Positions 1 through 6,392 are shown, counted from the stretch's first letter. The stretch: DNA of 10,153 nt from Endomicrobium sp. (GCA_031277075.1 JAISLV010000165.1:1-10153); one strand, 5' to 3'. The notes: generated by a model from the letters alone, not told the origin. Numbers and translations: made by a program.

Positions 1-640
1 ATTGGTATGGCACGCGCAATGTAACCCCAGAAAGCGCGCGGTTTGAGCCGTCGTATTTTAAAACTATTCTTTTTGAAGCGATGAGGGCGGCTGCGTCTAT
101 TGAAGTAAAACCGCTGGACAAAACTACTTTTGAAGATTCTATCTCGCCTGAAGGCAATACTTTTATTTCAATTATCACTTCGCCTTCCTGCATATTTTTT
201 CTTGCTTGCTGCGGATATGCGGGCATTGGGCATTTTACAACGCGCCATAAATTTTTTTCGTCAGCCGCGCCTGCGCCGTGCTCATGCGGCGAAACGTTTG
301 AACTCTCGTTTTGAAAATTTTGCCCTTCATTTTCTTCTTTTACCGCCTCTTTGACCGTATTGCGGCTTTCTTCTTTGTTTTCCTTTTTTGAATTTAACGC
401 TATTTCATCTTTGTCAATTAAAAAATCGGCTTTTTTCTCTTCTTGCGGGGAAACTGCGTCTTCAACGTTCATAACGGCACATTCGCCTTGCGAATTGATA
501 AATTCTACTTCCGTATAAGAGCAAGTATCCTGCAACAATTCAGCCTCTTTGCCCGCGGGCATAGTTAAAGCAAAAATGCCCGCGCAATGAATTCCAAAAG
601 ATAAAATAAACGATGAAAAAACGGTTTTAGAAAGTAACAT
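1..640 (-). CDS. tonB: TonB-family energy transducer, C-terminus cut by window edge
   Basis: Reading from 640 leftwards gives 213 residues with no stop before the edge. TonB couples the inner-membrane proton motive force to outer-membrane receptors. Seen: a hydrophobic N-terminal anchor (about residues 5-27), a charged Glu/Lys/Asn-rich linker (about 60-130), then a TonB C-terminal domain from about residue 135. That domain shows the PAYPQQARKNMQEGEV motif, a beta-strand pair around IIEIKVLPSGEIESSKVV, and SSGFTSIDAAAL. The start is well fixed: the codon just upstream in frame is TAA, and ATG 640-638 lies inside the end of the receptor gene, overlapping its stop by 14 bases. No clear Shine-Dalgarno is visible, so translational coupling to the receptor is likely. 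Oddity: the linker is almost free of proline (only P65 and P118), unlike the Pro-rich linker of classical TonB. The last strands of the domain lie beyond the window. No ExbB or ExbD is visible here. Confidence 0.88.
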   Translation of the reverse strand, partial: MLLSKTVFSSFILSFGIHCAGIFALTMPAGKEAELLQDTCSYTEVEFINSQGECAVMNVEDAVSPQEEKKADFLIDKDEIALNSKKENKEESRNTVKEAVKEENEGQNFQNESSNVSPHEHGAGAADEKNLWRVVKCPMPAYPQQARKNMQEGEVIIEIKVLPSGEIESSKVVLSSGFTSIDAAALIASKRIVLKYDGSNRALSGVTLRVPYQ

Positions 641-2621
641 TTATTTTAATCCAAATGTTTCTGCCGGGCTCGTGTATCCGCTCGTTTGCGGCAAATCCCC
701 AGCCTGCGCTGCCTGCAAGGTTTAAATGCTCGCTATATGTTTCGTCAAAAATATTGTCTATGCCCGCGCTAATTTTTAAATTGTCATTTGCGCTAAAAGA
801 AGCGTTTGCCGAAAATACGTTAAACGCTTTGCTGTCTGCAAAATCTTTGCCTGCGACGTTTCCCTGATTTTGCGCAATTCTGTTTTGCCTTGCCGCCGCG
901 CGCCACAATAAGCCCGCCGTCAATTTTTTGTTTTCATAGCTCAAGCTAACCCTCGTTTCTAGCGGGGGTATTTGCGGAAGCGGTTTATTGTCCGCAACGT
1001 TTTGCCCGTAAGAATACGCTAAACTCGCTTCGGCTCTTAAAACTTTTATAAAAAGATATGACAAGCCCGTTTCTGCGCCGTAAATTTGCGCGTCTGCGTT
1101 TTCAACAAGTTTTACGTTTGACATCATAACGGTCGCATAATTAAATAAAATATAATCTTTAATATACCCGCCGTAAGCCGACAGCCAAAAGTCGGCAGTT
1201 CCTGCTTTTACTTGAAGTCCCGCGTCTATTTGAGAAGTTTTTTCAGCCTTTAAATTTTCAAACGCGTTGATATTTCGCGAATTGACGGCGACGCTAGTTT
1301 GAATTAATTCCCAATAATCAGGGAAACGCTGATTGTGTCCTATCCCCGCATACCAAAGAAAAGCCCCGTCTTTAAAACTTTGTTCAAAGCGGGCAAAAGC
1401 GTTTGGTAAAAATTCGCCGCGCGTTTTTTCTTGCGACGCGCTTTGGCGTCTTAAATCTTTAGCGCTTGCAAAATCTCCGCGTATACCAGCGGTTATTTTG
1501 CTTTTTTCGCTTAGCGAAGAAGACAGTTCGCTAAAAACTCCGTATTTGTCAAACTCCAAATCTTTTGTAAAAGGATTTCTAAGATTTCCCCTTGATTCGT
1601 GCCTGTCGTATTGAGCGTCTATTCCGCTTTTAAGTTTGTTGTTTTCGCCGAAATTAAAATTGAGAATTGTTCTTGCGCCGTAGACCGTTCTTGCAGGATT
1701 GCTAAGCATGCGCATATTCATCATGCCCGAAGGCTGCCTTAAACTGTAATTGTCCATTATGTGGTCGGCGCGGTTATAATAGGAGTTGAACTCTATTTTA
1801 TCTAAAATTTCGGCTATGTTTTTTCTTTCAAATTTCAAGTTAAGAGTTTCTCTTTTAAATTGGCTGCCGTCCATTCCTCTTCCTGCGTAGCGGGCGTACC
1901 CGTCGCCCGTTCCCGCGCCTATTTCAATAAGATAATTTTCGCTTGGAGTAAGCCCCAATTGAACGTCTGCGCTCCATTTGTCGTATTTAGAGGGAACGGT
2001 TTTTCCATCGCCGTCTTTGTAATCTTGCGAAAAATCCTTATTAAAAAACGTTCTAAAATAAAAGTATTCGTTTCCAAAAGCCGCGTCAATATTAACTCCT
2101 GCGCGTTCGTAAGAGCCTGCTATAATATCGGCTTTGACATCGTATTTTTTTTCGTTTTCAGAATAATTTAAAGCCTCTTTTTCAAAAATTACAGTAGCCG
2201 CAGACGCCGCGCCGTAAAGAACGCTTTGCGGTCCCTTAATTATTGTAACGCTGTCGTAAGATTCAGGGGAAATGTAAGACGCGGGCGAGTCCATTCTGCT
2301 GGGACAGCCGCCAAAAATATTGCCGCCGCCGCTGACGATATTTATTCTTGAACCAAACGCCCCTCTAAAAACTGTATCAGAATTTGCGCCGCCAGAACGA
2401 ATAGCGGAAAATCCCGGAACAGTTTTTAAATAATCCGTCGCGTCGCTTGCAGGAACGGGCTGCTTTGCCTGTTTAGGGTCTAAAACTATTTCTAACGGCG
2501 ACCCCAAAGGCGCGGCAATAACAATAACTTTATTGAGCGTAATTTCTTGCGCAAAAGCAAACAAAACGCTTTGTAAAATTAAAAAAACCGCTATAAATAT
2601 AGCAAATTTCATCTTTTCCAT
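627..2621 (-). CDS. oprC: TonB-dependent outer-membrane receptor, OprC/NosA copper-receptor family
   Basis: 664 residues, full length for a TonB-dependent receptor. Seen: a signal peptide with hydrophobic core about 7-23 and probable cleavage after AFAQ; a TonB-box-like stretch near ITLNKVIVIAA; a plug domain about 45-150; then a 22-strand-type barrel ending in a C-terminal Phe, as outer-membrane proteins do. The plug carries the stretches DPKQAKQPVPASD and SPASYISPESYDSVTIIKGP, which I recognise from the copper receptor family. In Pseudomonas OprC the copper site is a CxxxM motif in the plug plus HxM in the barrel. Here C106/M110 (GCPSRMD) and H287/M289 (ADHIMDNYSLR) match both. A methionine cluster follows at 300-305. 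A strong Shine-Dalgarno (AGAGGTG, 7 bases before ATG) supports the start at 2621 over Met4. Family assignment is strong; copper as the substrate is inferred from the motifs. It is the first gene of a unit with the TonB-like gene. Confidence 0.9.
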   Translation of the reverse strand: MEKMKFAIFIAVFLILQSVLFAFAQEITLNKVIVIAAPLGSPLEIVLDPKQAKQPVPASDATDYLKTVPGFSAIRSGGANSDTVFRGAFGSRINIVSGGGNIFGGCPSRMDSPASYISPESYDSVTIIKGPQSVLYGAASAATVIFEKEALNYSENEKKYDVKADIIAGSYERAGVNIDAAFGNEYFYFRTFFNKDFSQDYKDGDGKTVPSKYDKWSADVQLGLTPSENYLIEIGAGTGDGYARYAGRGMDGSQFKRETLNLKFERKNIAEILDKIEFNSYYNRADHIMDNYSLRQPSGMMNMRMLSNPARTVYGARTILNFNFGENNKLKSGIDAQYDRHESRGNLRNPFTKDLEFDKYGVFSELSSSLSEKSKITAGIRGDFASAKDLRRQSASQEKTRGEFLPNAFARFEQSFKDGAFLWYAGIGHNQRFPDYWELIQTSVAVNSRNINAFENLKAEKTSQIDAGLQVKAGTADFWLSAYGGYIKDYILFNYATVMMSNVKLVENADAQIYGAETGLSYLFIKVLRAEASLAYSYGQNVADNKPLPQIPPLETRVSLSYENKKLTAGLLWRAAARQNRIAQNQGNVAGKDFADSKAFNVFSANASFSANDNLKISAGIDNIFDETYSEHLNLAGSAGWGFAANERIHEPGRNIWIKINVTF

Positions 2622-2627
2622 ACTTTC

Positions 2628-2634
2628 ACACCTC
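2628..2634 (-). promoter_or_regulatory. Shine-Dalgarno of the copper receptor gene
   Basis: On the minus strand AGAGGTG stands seven bases before the ATG at 2621. This selects the first Met of MEKMK as the start rather than the second. Confidence 0.7.
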
Positions 2635-2657
2635 TTTTTTTATTCTTAGCGTATACA

Positions 2658-2960
2658 ATGGGCGTCTTGCAAAAAACTATAATGTTCGTAACTGCCGCAA
2701 ATTTTGCGGCGTTCAAAGAAGAAAATGCAAGCCGCGTCTTTGCCTTTCGCAGTTGTCCGTCATTTACGAATTTATTTCAGAATCTGCCGTTAAGCGTAAA
2801 GCGCAAAAAAAACAGCAAACAACAGATACTGAAAGAGACCATGAAAAAACAAAAAACAGCAGACCCTGAAATAAATTCAGGGCGATGCGTTTGCGTCAGT
2901 TTTGTATGACAGACATAACAGTAACAAGAAAAGCAAACGACAGTTTTTAGAGACACCCAT
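2658..2960 (+). repeat. Dispersed repeat copy A (long variant, MITE-like)
   Basis: The ends form a short inverted repeat: ATGGGCGTCT at 2658-2667 and AGACACCCAT at 2951-2960 (9 of 10 pair). The first 80 bases closely match copies B and C. They share CTTGCAAAAA, then a perfect TATAAT (2678-2683), then ATGTTCGT, then a hairpin GCCGCAAA/TTTGCGGC at 2694-2701 and 2703-2710, then AAGAAGAAAATG. After about 2738 the sequence departs from B and C, and the copy is about 120 bases longer. The extra interior holds a CCCTGAA/TTCAGGG hairpin (2864-2882). No transposase is present, so any mobility would have to be supplied in trans. Target-site duplication is not clear. An 83-codon ORF lies in it but looks accidental. 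Confidence 0.7.
2864..2882. repeat. CCCTGAA hairpin inside repeat copy A
   Basis: CCCTGAAATAAATTCAGGG is a 7-bp stem with a 5-base loop. It differs by a single loop base from the core of the terminator at 9106-9142. Here no T-run follows on the plus strand (GCGATGCG follows), so it is unlikely to terminate transcription by itself. Confidence 0.6.
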
Positions 2961-3187
2961 ATATATGTGTACTGCCCGCTAATAATTGGCAGCCCGCGCT
3001 CTTAATGAGTAAAGACTTTTTATTGCATATCAAATATATATGTTATGCTTTGCGTTATAGTTATACAATTTTGCTTTTTGAAAGTCAATTTTAAAAACAT
3101 CTCAAATTTCAAATTGAGCTTTACAAGCTGCGGGGTATAAGTTAATAATAAACAGTTTTTTACAAGGAAATTTTTGCAAGAACTTCC
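2961..3187. other. AT-rich spacer with no recognisable gene
   Basis: This stretch between repeat copy A and the promoter at 3188 is AT-rich with no convincing coding region. A 76-codon minus-strand frame crosses it, but it starts at TTG inside repeat B, has no good ribosome binding site and resembles nothing known to me. The only structure I see is the left arm of the inverted repeat reported just below. Confidence 0.5.
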
Positions 3188-3190
3188 TTG
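3163..3190. promoter_or_regulatory. Inverted repeat overlapping the -35 box, possible operator
   Basis: CAAGGAA (3163-3169) and TTCCTTG (3184-3190) are perfect inverted arms with a 14-base gap, so half-site centres are 21 bases apart, about two helical turns. The right arm shares its last three bases with the -35 hexamer. That placement suits a dimeric regulator but is only positional evidence, and the arms are short. Confidence 0.3.
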
Positions 3191-3216
3191 ACATAAAAAG
3201 ACAAGTTTTATATACT
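3188..3216 (+). promoter_or_regulatory. Sigma70-type promoter for the glutamate synthase genes
   Basis: TTGACA (3188-3193), a 17-base spacer, then TATACT (3211-3216). This is a perfect -35 and a 5-of-6 match to -10 at ideal spacing, pointing towards the glutaminase subunit gene. Initiation would fall near 3223, giving a leader of about 290 bases that contains all of repeat copy B and the terminator-like hairpin at 3445-3487. Confidence 0.65.
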
Positions 3217-3236
3217 TTTCAAACGCCTCAAATATA

Positions 3237-3419
3237 AGGGTGTCTTGCAAAAACCTATAATGTTCGTAATTGCCGCAAATTTTGCGGCAGGGTTAAGAAG
3301 AAAATGAAGGGCGTCCTAAGAGCAAGGACGGACAAATTTTTGACGCCCAAATGCCGCAGAGACAATGTCTCTCAAGGCGCAAGGCAAGGACTGGCGTTAG
3401 GTTTTTTAGAGACCCCCCA
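3237..3419 (+). repeat. Dispersed repeat copy B (short variant, MITE-like)
   Basis: About 183 bases, alignable to copy C along its whole length. The left end GGGTGTCT (3238-3245) is complementary, with one mismatch, to the right end around AGACCCCC. Inside are TATAAT (3256-3261); a perfect 9-bp hairpin TGCCGCAAA/TTTGCGGCA with one loop base (3271-3289); a longer hairpin GGGCGTC/GACGCCC (3309-3315 and 3342-3348); and a competing GTCCT/AGGAC pair (3313-3317 and 3325-3329). It lies in the predicted 5' leader of the glutamate synthase mRNA. Confidence 0.72.
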
Positions 3420-3432
3420 AAAGAGAAGCAGA

Positions 3433-3448
3433 AGGACAAGGGCGTCCT
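3433..3448 (+). promoter_or_regulatory. Alternative leader hairpin competing with the terminator-like stem
   Basis: AGGAC (3433-3437) and GTCCT (3444-3448) can pair around a six-base loop. The right arm uses TCCT at 3445-3448, which is also the left arm of the following terminator-like stem, so the two cannot form together. The stretch AAGGGCGTCCTA (3438-3449) is an exact direct repeat of 3307-3318 within repeat B. Role as an anti-terminator is inferred. Confidence 0.35.
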
Positions 3449-3487
3449 ATTTTTAATCTTAGCGGATTAATTTTAGGATGTTTTTTT
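3445..3487 (+). terminator. Terminator-like hairpin in the glutamate synthase leader
   Basis: Outer stem TCCTA (3445-3449) with TAGGA (3474-3478), a T/T internal loop, inner stem TTAATC (3453-3458) with GATTAA (3465-3470), loop TTAGCG, then TG and seven T's (3481-3487). It ends 25 bases before the start codon and just before the Shine-Dalgarno AAAGGAG (3499-3505). The stem is AT-rich with an internal loop, so it would be a weak terminator, as fits an attenuator. It could also simply be chance structure in AT-rich DNA. Confidence 0.4.
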
Positions 3488-3512
3488 ATAGACGACGTAA
3501 AGGAGCTGGTCA

Positions 3513-4604
3513 ATGTTAAAAGAGGGGCAGATAAGAATTCCTTCCGGATGCGCTATAAGCGGAATCATTGACAAAAAAGGCAATCGTTTTACAGGCGACG
3601 TGATAATGAAATCAATAGCTCTTATGCACGACCGTTCAAACGGGCTGGGCGGAGGGTTTGCCGCTTACGGAATTTATCCGCAGTATAAAGATTTGTTTGC
3701 TTTGCATATTTTTTACGATAATACGTCCATTAAAGCGCAGACGGAAGAGTTTATTGAAAAACATTTTGAAATAGAAAGCGCGGGCGATATTCCCACTACT
3801 CCCGTTGAGGGAATTACAAATAAGCCTTTGATATGGCGTTATTTCGTCACCCCGAGAACCTATCTTGTCCGCGACGGATTTATGGACGAAAACGAGTTCA
3901 CTTCCCGCTGTATTATAAAAATCAACGCCGATTATAAAGGCGCATATGTTTTTTCAAGCGGGAAAAATATGGGAGCTTTTAAAGGCGTGGGGTTCCCCGA
4001 AGATATAGGCAAGTTTTTTATGCTTGAAAATTACGAGGCTTATTTTTGGTCTGCGCACGGAAGGTTTCCTACAAATACTCCGGGCTGGTGGGGCGGGGCG
4101 CATCCTTTTACAATGCTCAATTGGTCTGTAGTGCATAACGGCGAAATATCGTCTTACGACGCTAACCGCCGTTTTGTCGAGATGTTTGGATATAAATGCA
4201 CTCTTCAAACAGACACTGAAGTTATAACTTACCTTTTTGATTTGCTTGTCAGAAAACACGGAATTCCTATAGAAAAAGCTATGAAAATAATGACCGCTCC
4301 TTTTTGGGACGACATAGACAGAGAAAGCGAAGACGTTAAAAAAGAACTTAAAAGTTTGAGAGCTGTCTACGCAAACGCGCTTGTCAACGGACCGTTTTCA
4401 ATAGTTTTGGGATGCGAAAACGGTATGATAGCTTTAAACGACAGAATAAAACTGCGTTCAATGGTGGCTGCGGAAAAAGGCTCTAAAACATTTGTCGCAA
4501 GCGAAGAAAGCGCCATCAGAATAATCTGCCCCGACCCCGACAGAGTTTGGTCTCCGCGCGGCGGCGAACCCGTGATAGCTTTCCTTGAAGGAGCGCAAAA
4601 ATGA
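3513..4604 (+). CDS. gltB1: Glutamate synthase glutaminase subunit (class II glutamine amidotransferase)
   Basis: 363 residues corresponding to the first domain of bacterial GltB as a stand-alone protein. It hydrolyses glutamine to glutamate and passes ammonia to the FMN subunit; expected in the cytoplasm. Seen: IPSGCAISG with the probable catalytic Cys at position 13; NGLGGGFAAYGIYP (43-56); HGRFPTN (182-188), the glutamine-binding Arg motif; HNGEIS (208-213), the oxyanion-hole Asn-Gly; and TDTEV (233-237). Class II enzymes use an N-terminal Cys, so about 12 residues must be removed or tolerated. As I recall, short leaders of this kind also occur in split-GOGAT relatives. The start is supported by AAAGGAG (3499-3505) seven bases upstream. 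The stop overlaps the next start by four bases (ATGA). Confidence 0.92.
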   Translation: MLKEGQIRIPSGCAISGIIDKKGNRFTGDVIMKSIALMHDRSNGLGGGFAAYGIYPQYKDLFALHIFYDNTSIKAQTEEFIEKHFEIESAGDIPTTPVEGITNKPLIWRYFVTPRTYLVRDGFMDENEFTSRCIIKINADYKGAYVFSSGKNMGAFKGVGFPEDIGKFFMLENYEAYFWSAHGRFPTNTPGWWGGAHPFTMLNWSVVHNGEISSYDANRRFVEMFGYKCTLQTDTEVITYLFDLLVRKHGIPIEKAMKIMTAPFWDDIDRESEDVKKELKSLRAVYANALVNGPFSIVLGCENGMIALNDRIKLRSMVAAEKGSKTFVASEESAIRIICPDPDRVWSPRGGEPVIAFLEGAQK

Positions 4605-6106
4605 GCGTAAATTTTACCACTCCGCTTTTTAAAGTTGAAAGGGACGAAAATAAATGTATTCAATGCAGAGTTTGCGAAAAGCAGTGTTCAAATAAAGTTC
4701 ATTCTTACGACGCCGAAGACGACGTTATGCGCGCAAAAGACCAAGACTGCGTCAATTGTCATCGCTGCGTTTTGCTTTGTCCTACAGGCGCGCTGATTAT
4801 AAAAAAATATCCTAACGAATTTAGAGAAAACGCCAATTGGAACGGTCAAGCTATAAGCGAAATTTATAAGCAAGCCGATACGGGAACTGTTCTTCTTACA
4901 AGCATGGGAAACCCAAAACCTTTCACAATTTATTGGGACAAAATGCTTTTAAACGCAAGCCAAGTTACAAACCCTTCTATTGACCCTCTAAGAGAGCCTA
5001 TGGAAACCAGAGTTTTAATAGGCAGAAAACCAGACAAACTTGAATACAATGCAAAAGGCGAGCTTGTAACAGAAATACCTCCGCAGATAGAGCTGAATGT
5101 TCCGATAATGTTTTCTGCTATGAGTTACGGCTCAATTTCACGAAACGCTCACGAATCTCTTGCAAGAGCCGCGACGGAACTTGGAATTTGTTATAACACC
5201 GGCGAAGGCGGTTTAAACAGAGATTTTTATAAATACGGAAAAAATACGATAGTTCAGGTCGCATCGGGGAGATTTGGCGTAAACAAAGAATATTTAAACG
5301 CGGGCGCCGCCATAGAAATTAAAATCGGACAAGGCGCAAAGCCCGGTATCGGCGGGCATTTGCCCGGAAGAAAAGTCGGCGAAGACGTATCCGCCACAAG
5401 AATGATACCTATCGGTTCAGACGCTATTTCCCCAGCTCCTCATCACGATATTTACTCAATTGAAGATTTAAGGCAGTTAATATATTCGCTTAAAGAAGTA
5501 AGCGGTTATAAAAAACCCGTTTTTGTAAAAATAGCCGCCGTGCATAATGCCGCAGCTATCGCTTCGGGCATTGCAAGAGCTGGGGCGGACGTAATTGTGG
5601 TAGACGGTTTTAGAGGCGGAACGGGCGCAGCTCCTTTAAGAGTAAGGGACAATGTGGGAATTCCCATAGAGCTTGCGCTTGCTTCAATAGACGAAAGGCT
5701 TAGACAGGAAGGAATAAGAAATCAAATTTCTTTAGTTATAGCGGGTTCCGTCAGAAACAGCGCGGATATTGTAAAAGCTATAGCGTTGGGCGCAGACGCT
5801 GTTTATATAGGTTCGGCGGCTTTGCTTGCTATAGGCTGCCATATGTGTATGTCTTGCGCTACGGGCAAATGCAATTGGGGCATAGCCACGCAAGAGCCTG
5901 AACTTGTAAAAAGACTTAACCCTGACATTATGTATAAAAGGCTTGTGAATTTGATTAGCGCATGGAACCATGAAATACAGGAAATTATCGGCGGAATGGG
6001 CATAAACGCCATAGACAGTTTAAGAGGCAACAGGCTTATGCTTCGCGGTATAGGTTTAACGAATAAAGAACTTGAAATACTTGGCATTCATCATGCGGGC
6101 GAGTAA
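4601..6106 (+). CDS. gltB2: Glutamate synthase FMN subunit with N-terminal 2x[4Fe-4S] ferredoxin domain
   Basis: 501 residues: the synthase core that aminates 2-oxoglutarate to glutamate using reduced FMN. Seen: an N-terminal ferredoxin domain with two complete sets of cysteines (C19, 22, 25, 29 and C50, 53, 56, 60, the latter followed by Pro). Then comes a TIM-barrel FMN domain with FSAMSYGSIS (171-180), GEGG (201-204), KIGQGAKPGIGGHLPG (241-256), VKIAAVHN (309-316) and DGFRGGTGAAP (335-345). The 3Fe-4S site is C413-x5-C419-x4-C424, the spacing known from bacterial GltB; an extra Cys lies at 416. The ferredoxin domain gives an electron entry path that E. coli-type GltB lacks. Shine-Dalgarno GAAGGAG lies inside the end of the preceding gene. 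A repeat fragment begins almost directly after the stop. Confidence 0.94.
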   Translation: MSVNFTTPLFKVERDENKCIQCRVCEKQCSNKVHSYDAEDDVMRAKDQDCVNCHRCVLLCPTGALIIKKYPNEFRENANWNGQAISEIYKQADTGTVLLTSMGNPKPFTIYWDKMLLNASQVTNPSIDPLREPMETRVLIGRKPDKLEYNAKGELVTEIPPQIELNVPIMFSAMSYGSISRNAHESLARAATELGICYNTGEGGLNRDFYKYGKNTIVQVASGRFGVNKEYLNAGAAIEIKIGQGAKPGIGGHLPGRKVGEDVSATRMIPIGSDAISPAPHHDIYSIEDLRQLIYSLKEVSGYKKPVFVKIAAVHNAAAIASGIARAGADVIVVDGFRGGTGAAPLRVRDNVGIPIELALASIDERLRQEGIRNQISLVIAGSVRNSADIVKAIALGADAVYIGSAALLAIGCHMCMSCATGKCNWGIATQEPELVKRLNPDIMYKRLVNLISAWNHEIQEIIGGMGINAIDSLRGNRLMLRGIGLTNKELEILGIHHAGE

Positions 6107-6112
6107 AATAAA

Positions 6113-6159
6113 AGCGGAGTTCAAAGCGCAGCCGACGCAAGTTTTTATAGAGACGCCTA
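6113..6159 (+). repeat. Repeat fragment D (3' end only)
   Basis: The last part, TATAGAGACGCCTAA, is identical to the right end of copy C, and the upstream bases (CAAAGCGCAGCCGACG) loosely follow the same region of C. No 5' half with TATAAT or the GCCGCAAA hairpin is present. The fragment begins within a few bases of the gltB2 stop codon, so it may be a truncated copy; its left limit is approximate. Confidence 0.5.
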
Positions 6160-6203
6160 AATACAAATGCCTCTTGCCGTCGCCAGTATGACGAATTAAC
6201 TAA

Positions 6204-6386
6204 TAGGGCGTCTTGCAAAAATCTATAATGTTCGTCCTTGCCGCAAATTTTACGGCAGGTCAAAGAAGAAAATGCAAGCCGCGTCATAAGAGCAAGAACG
6301 GACAAATTTTTTGACGCAGCAATCCGCAGAGACAATGTATAAAGGCGCAGGCTCGGACGGGAATTAGAGTTTATAGAGACGCCTAA
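6204..6386 (+). repeat. Dispersed repeat copy C (short variant, MITE-like)
   Basis: About 183 bases. The ends TAGGGCGTCT (6204-6213) and AGACGCCTA (6377-6385) form an inverted repeat with one extra G. Inside are TATAAT (6224-6229), the TGCCGCAAA/TTTACGGCA hairpin (6239-6257) with one C/A mismatch, and GCGTCA/TGACGC (6281-6286 and 6312-6317). It matches copy B across its length, including GGACAAATTTTT and CCGCAGAGACAATGT. It sits between the two halves of the glutamate synthase cluster, after fragment D. Confidence 0.72.
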
Positions 6387-6392
6387 TTATTA

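Noticed and set aside
81..354. Two plus-strand ORFs at the left end
   Set aside because: They lie opposite the continuous TonB-like frame, which carries a recognisable domain and a coupled start.
2658..2909. 83-codon plus-strand ORF within repeat copy A
   Set aside because: It begins exactly at the repeat end. The matching frame in copies B and C breaks early, and the differences between copies change residues instead of silent positions. No ribosome binding site is visible.
3020..3250. 76-codon minus-strand ORF in the AT-rich gap
   Set aside because: It starts with TTG inside repeat B, lacks a good ribosome binding site, crosses the strong plus-strand promoter and resembles no protein I know.
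3954..4259. Minus-strand ORF of about 100 codons opposite the glutaminase gene
   Set aside because: It is antisense to the conserved HGRFPTN and HNGEIS regions; a shadow frame with no motifs of its own.
6237..6259. GCCGCAAA hairpin in repeat C as a terminator for gltB2
   Set aside because: The stem is short, has a mismatch and is not followed by a T-run on the plus strand.
6036..6335. Minus-strand ORF of 99 codons across the gltB2 end and repeat C
   Set aside because: Half lies opposite gltB2 and half in repeat sequence; not preserved in the other repeat copies.
2658..6386. Possibility that the repeats form a CRISPR array
   Set aside because: The copies are 180-300 bases long, irregularly spaced and separated by genes; there are no short direct repeats with uniform spacers and no cas genes.
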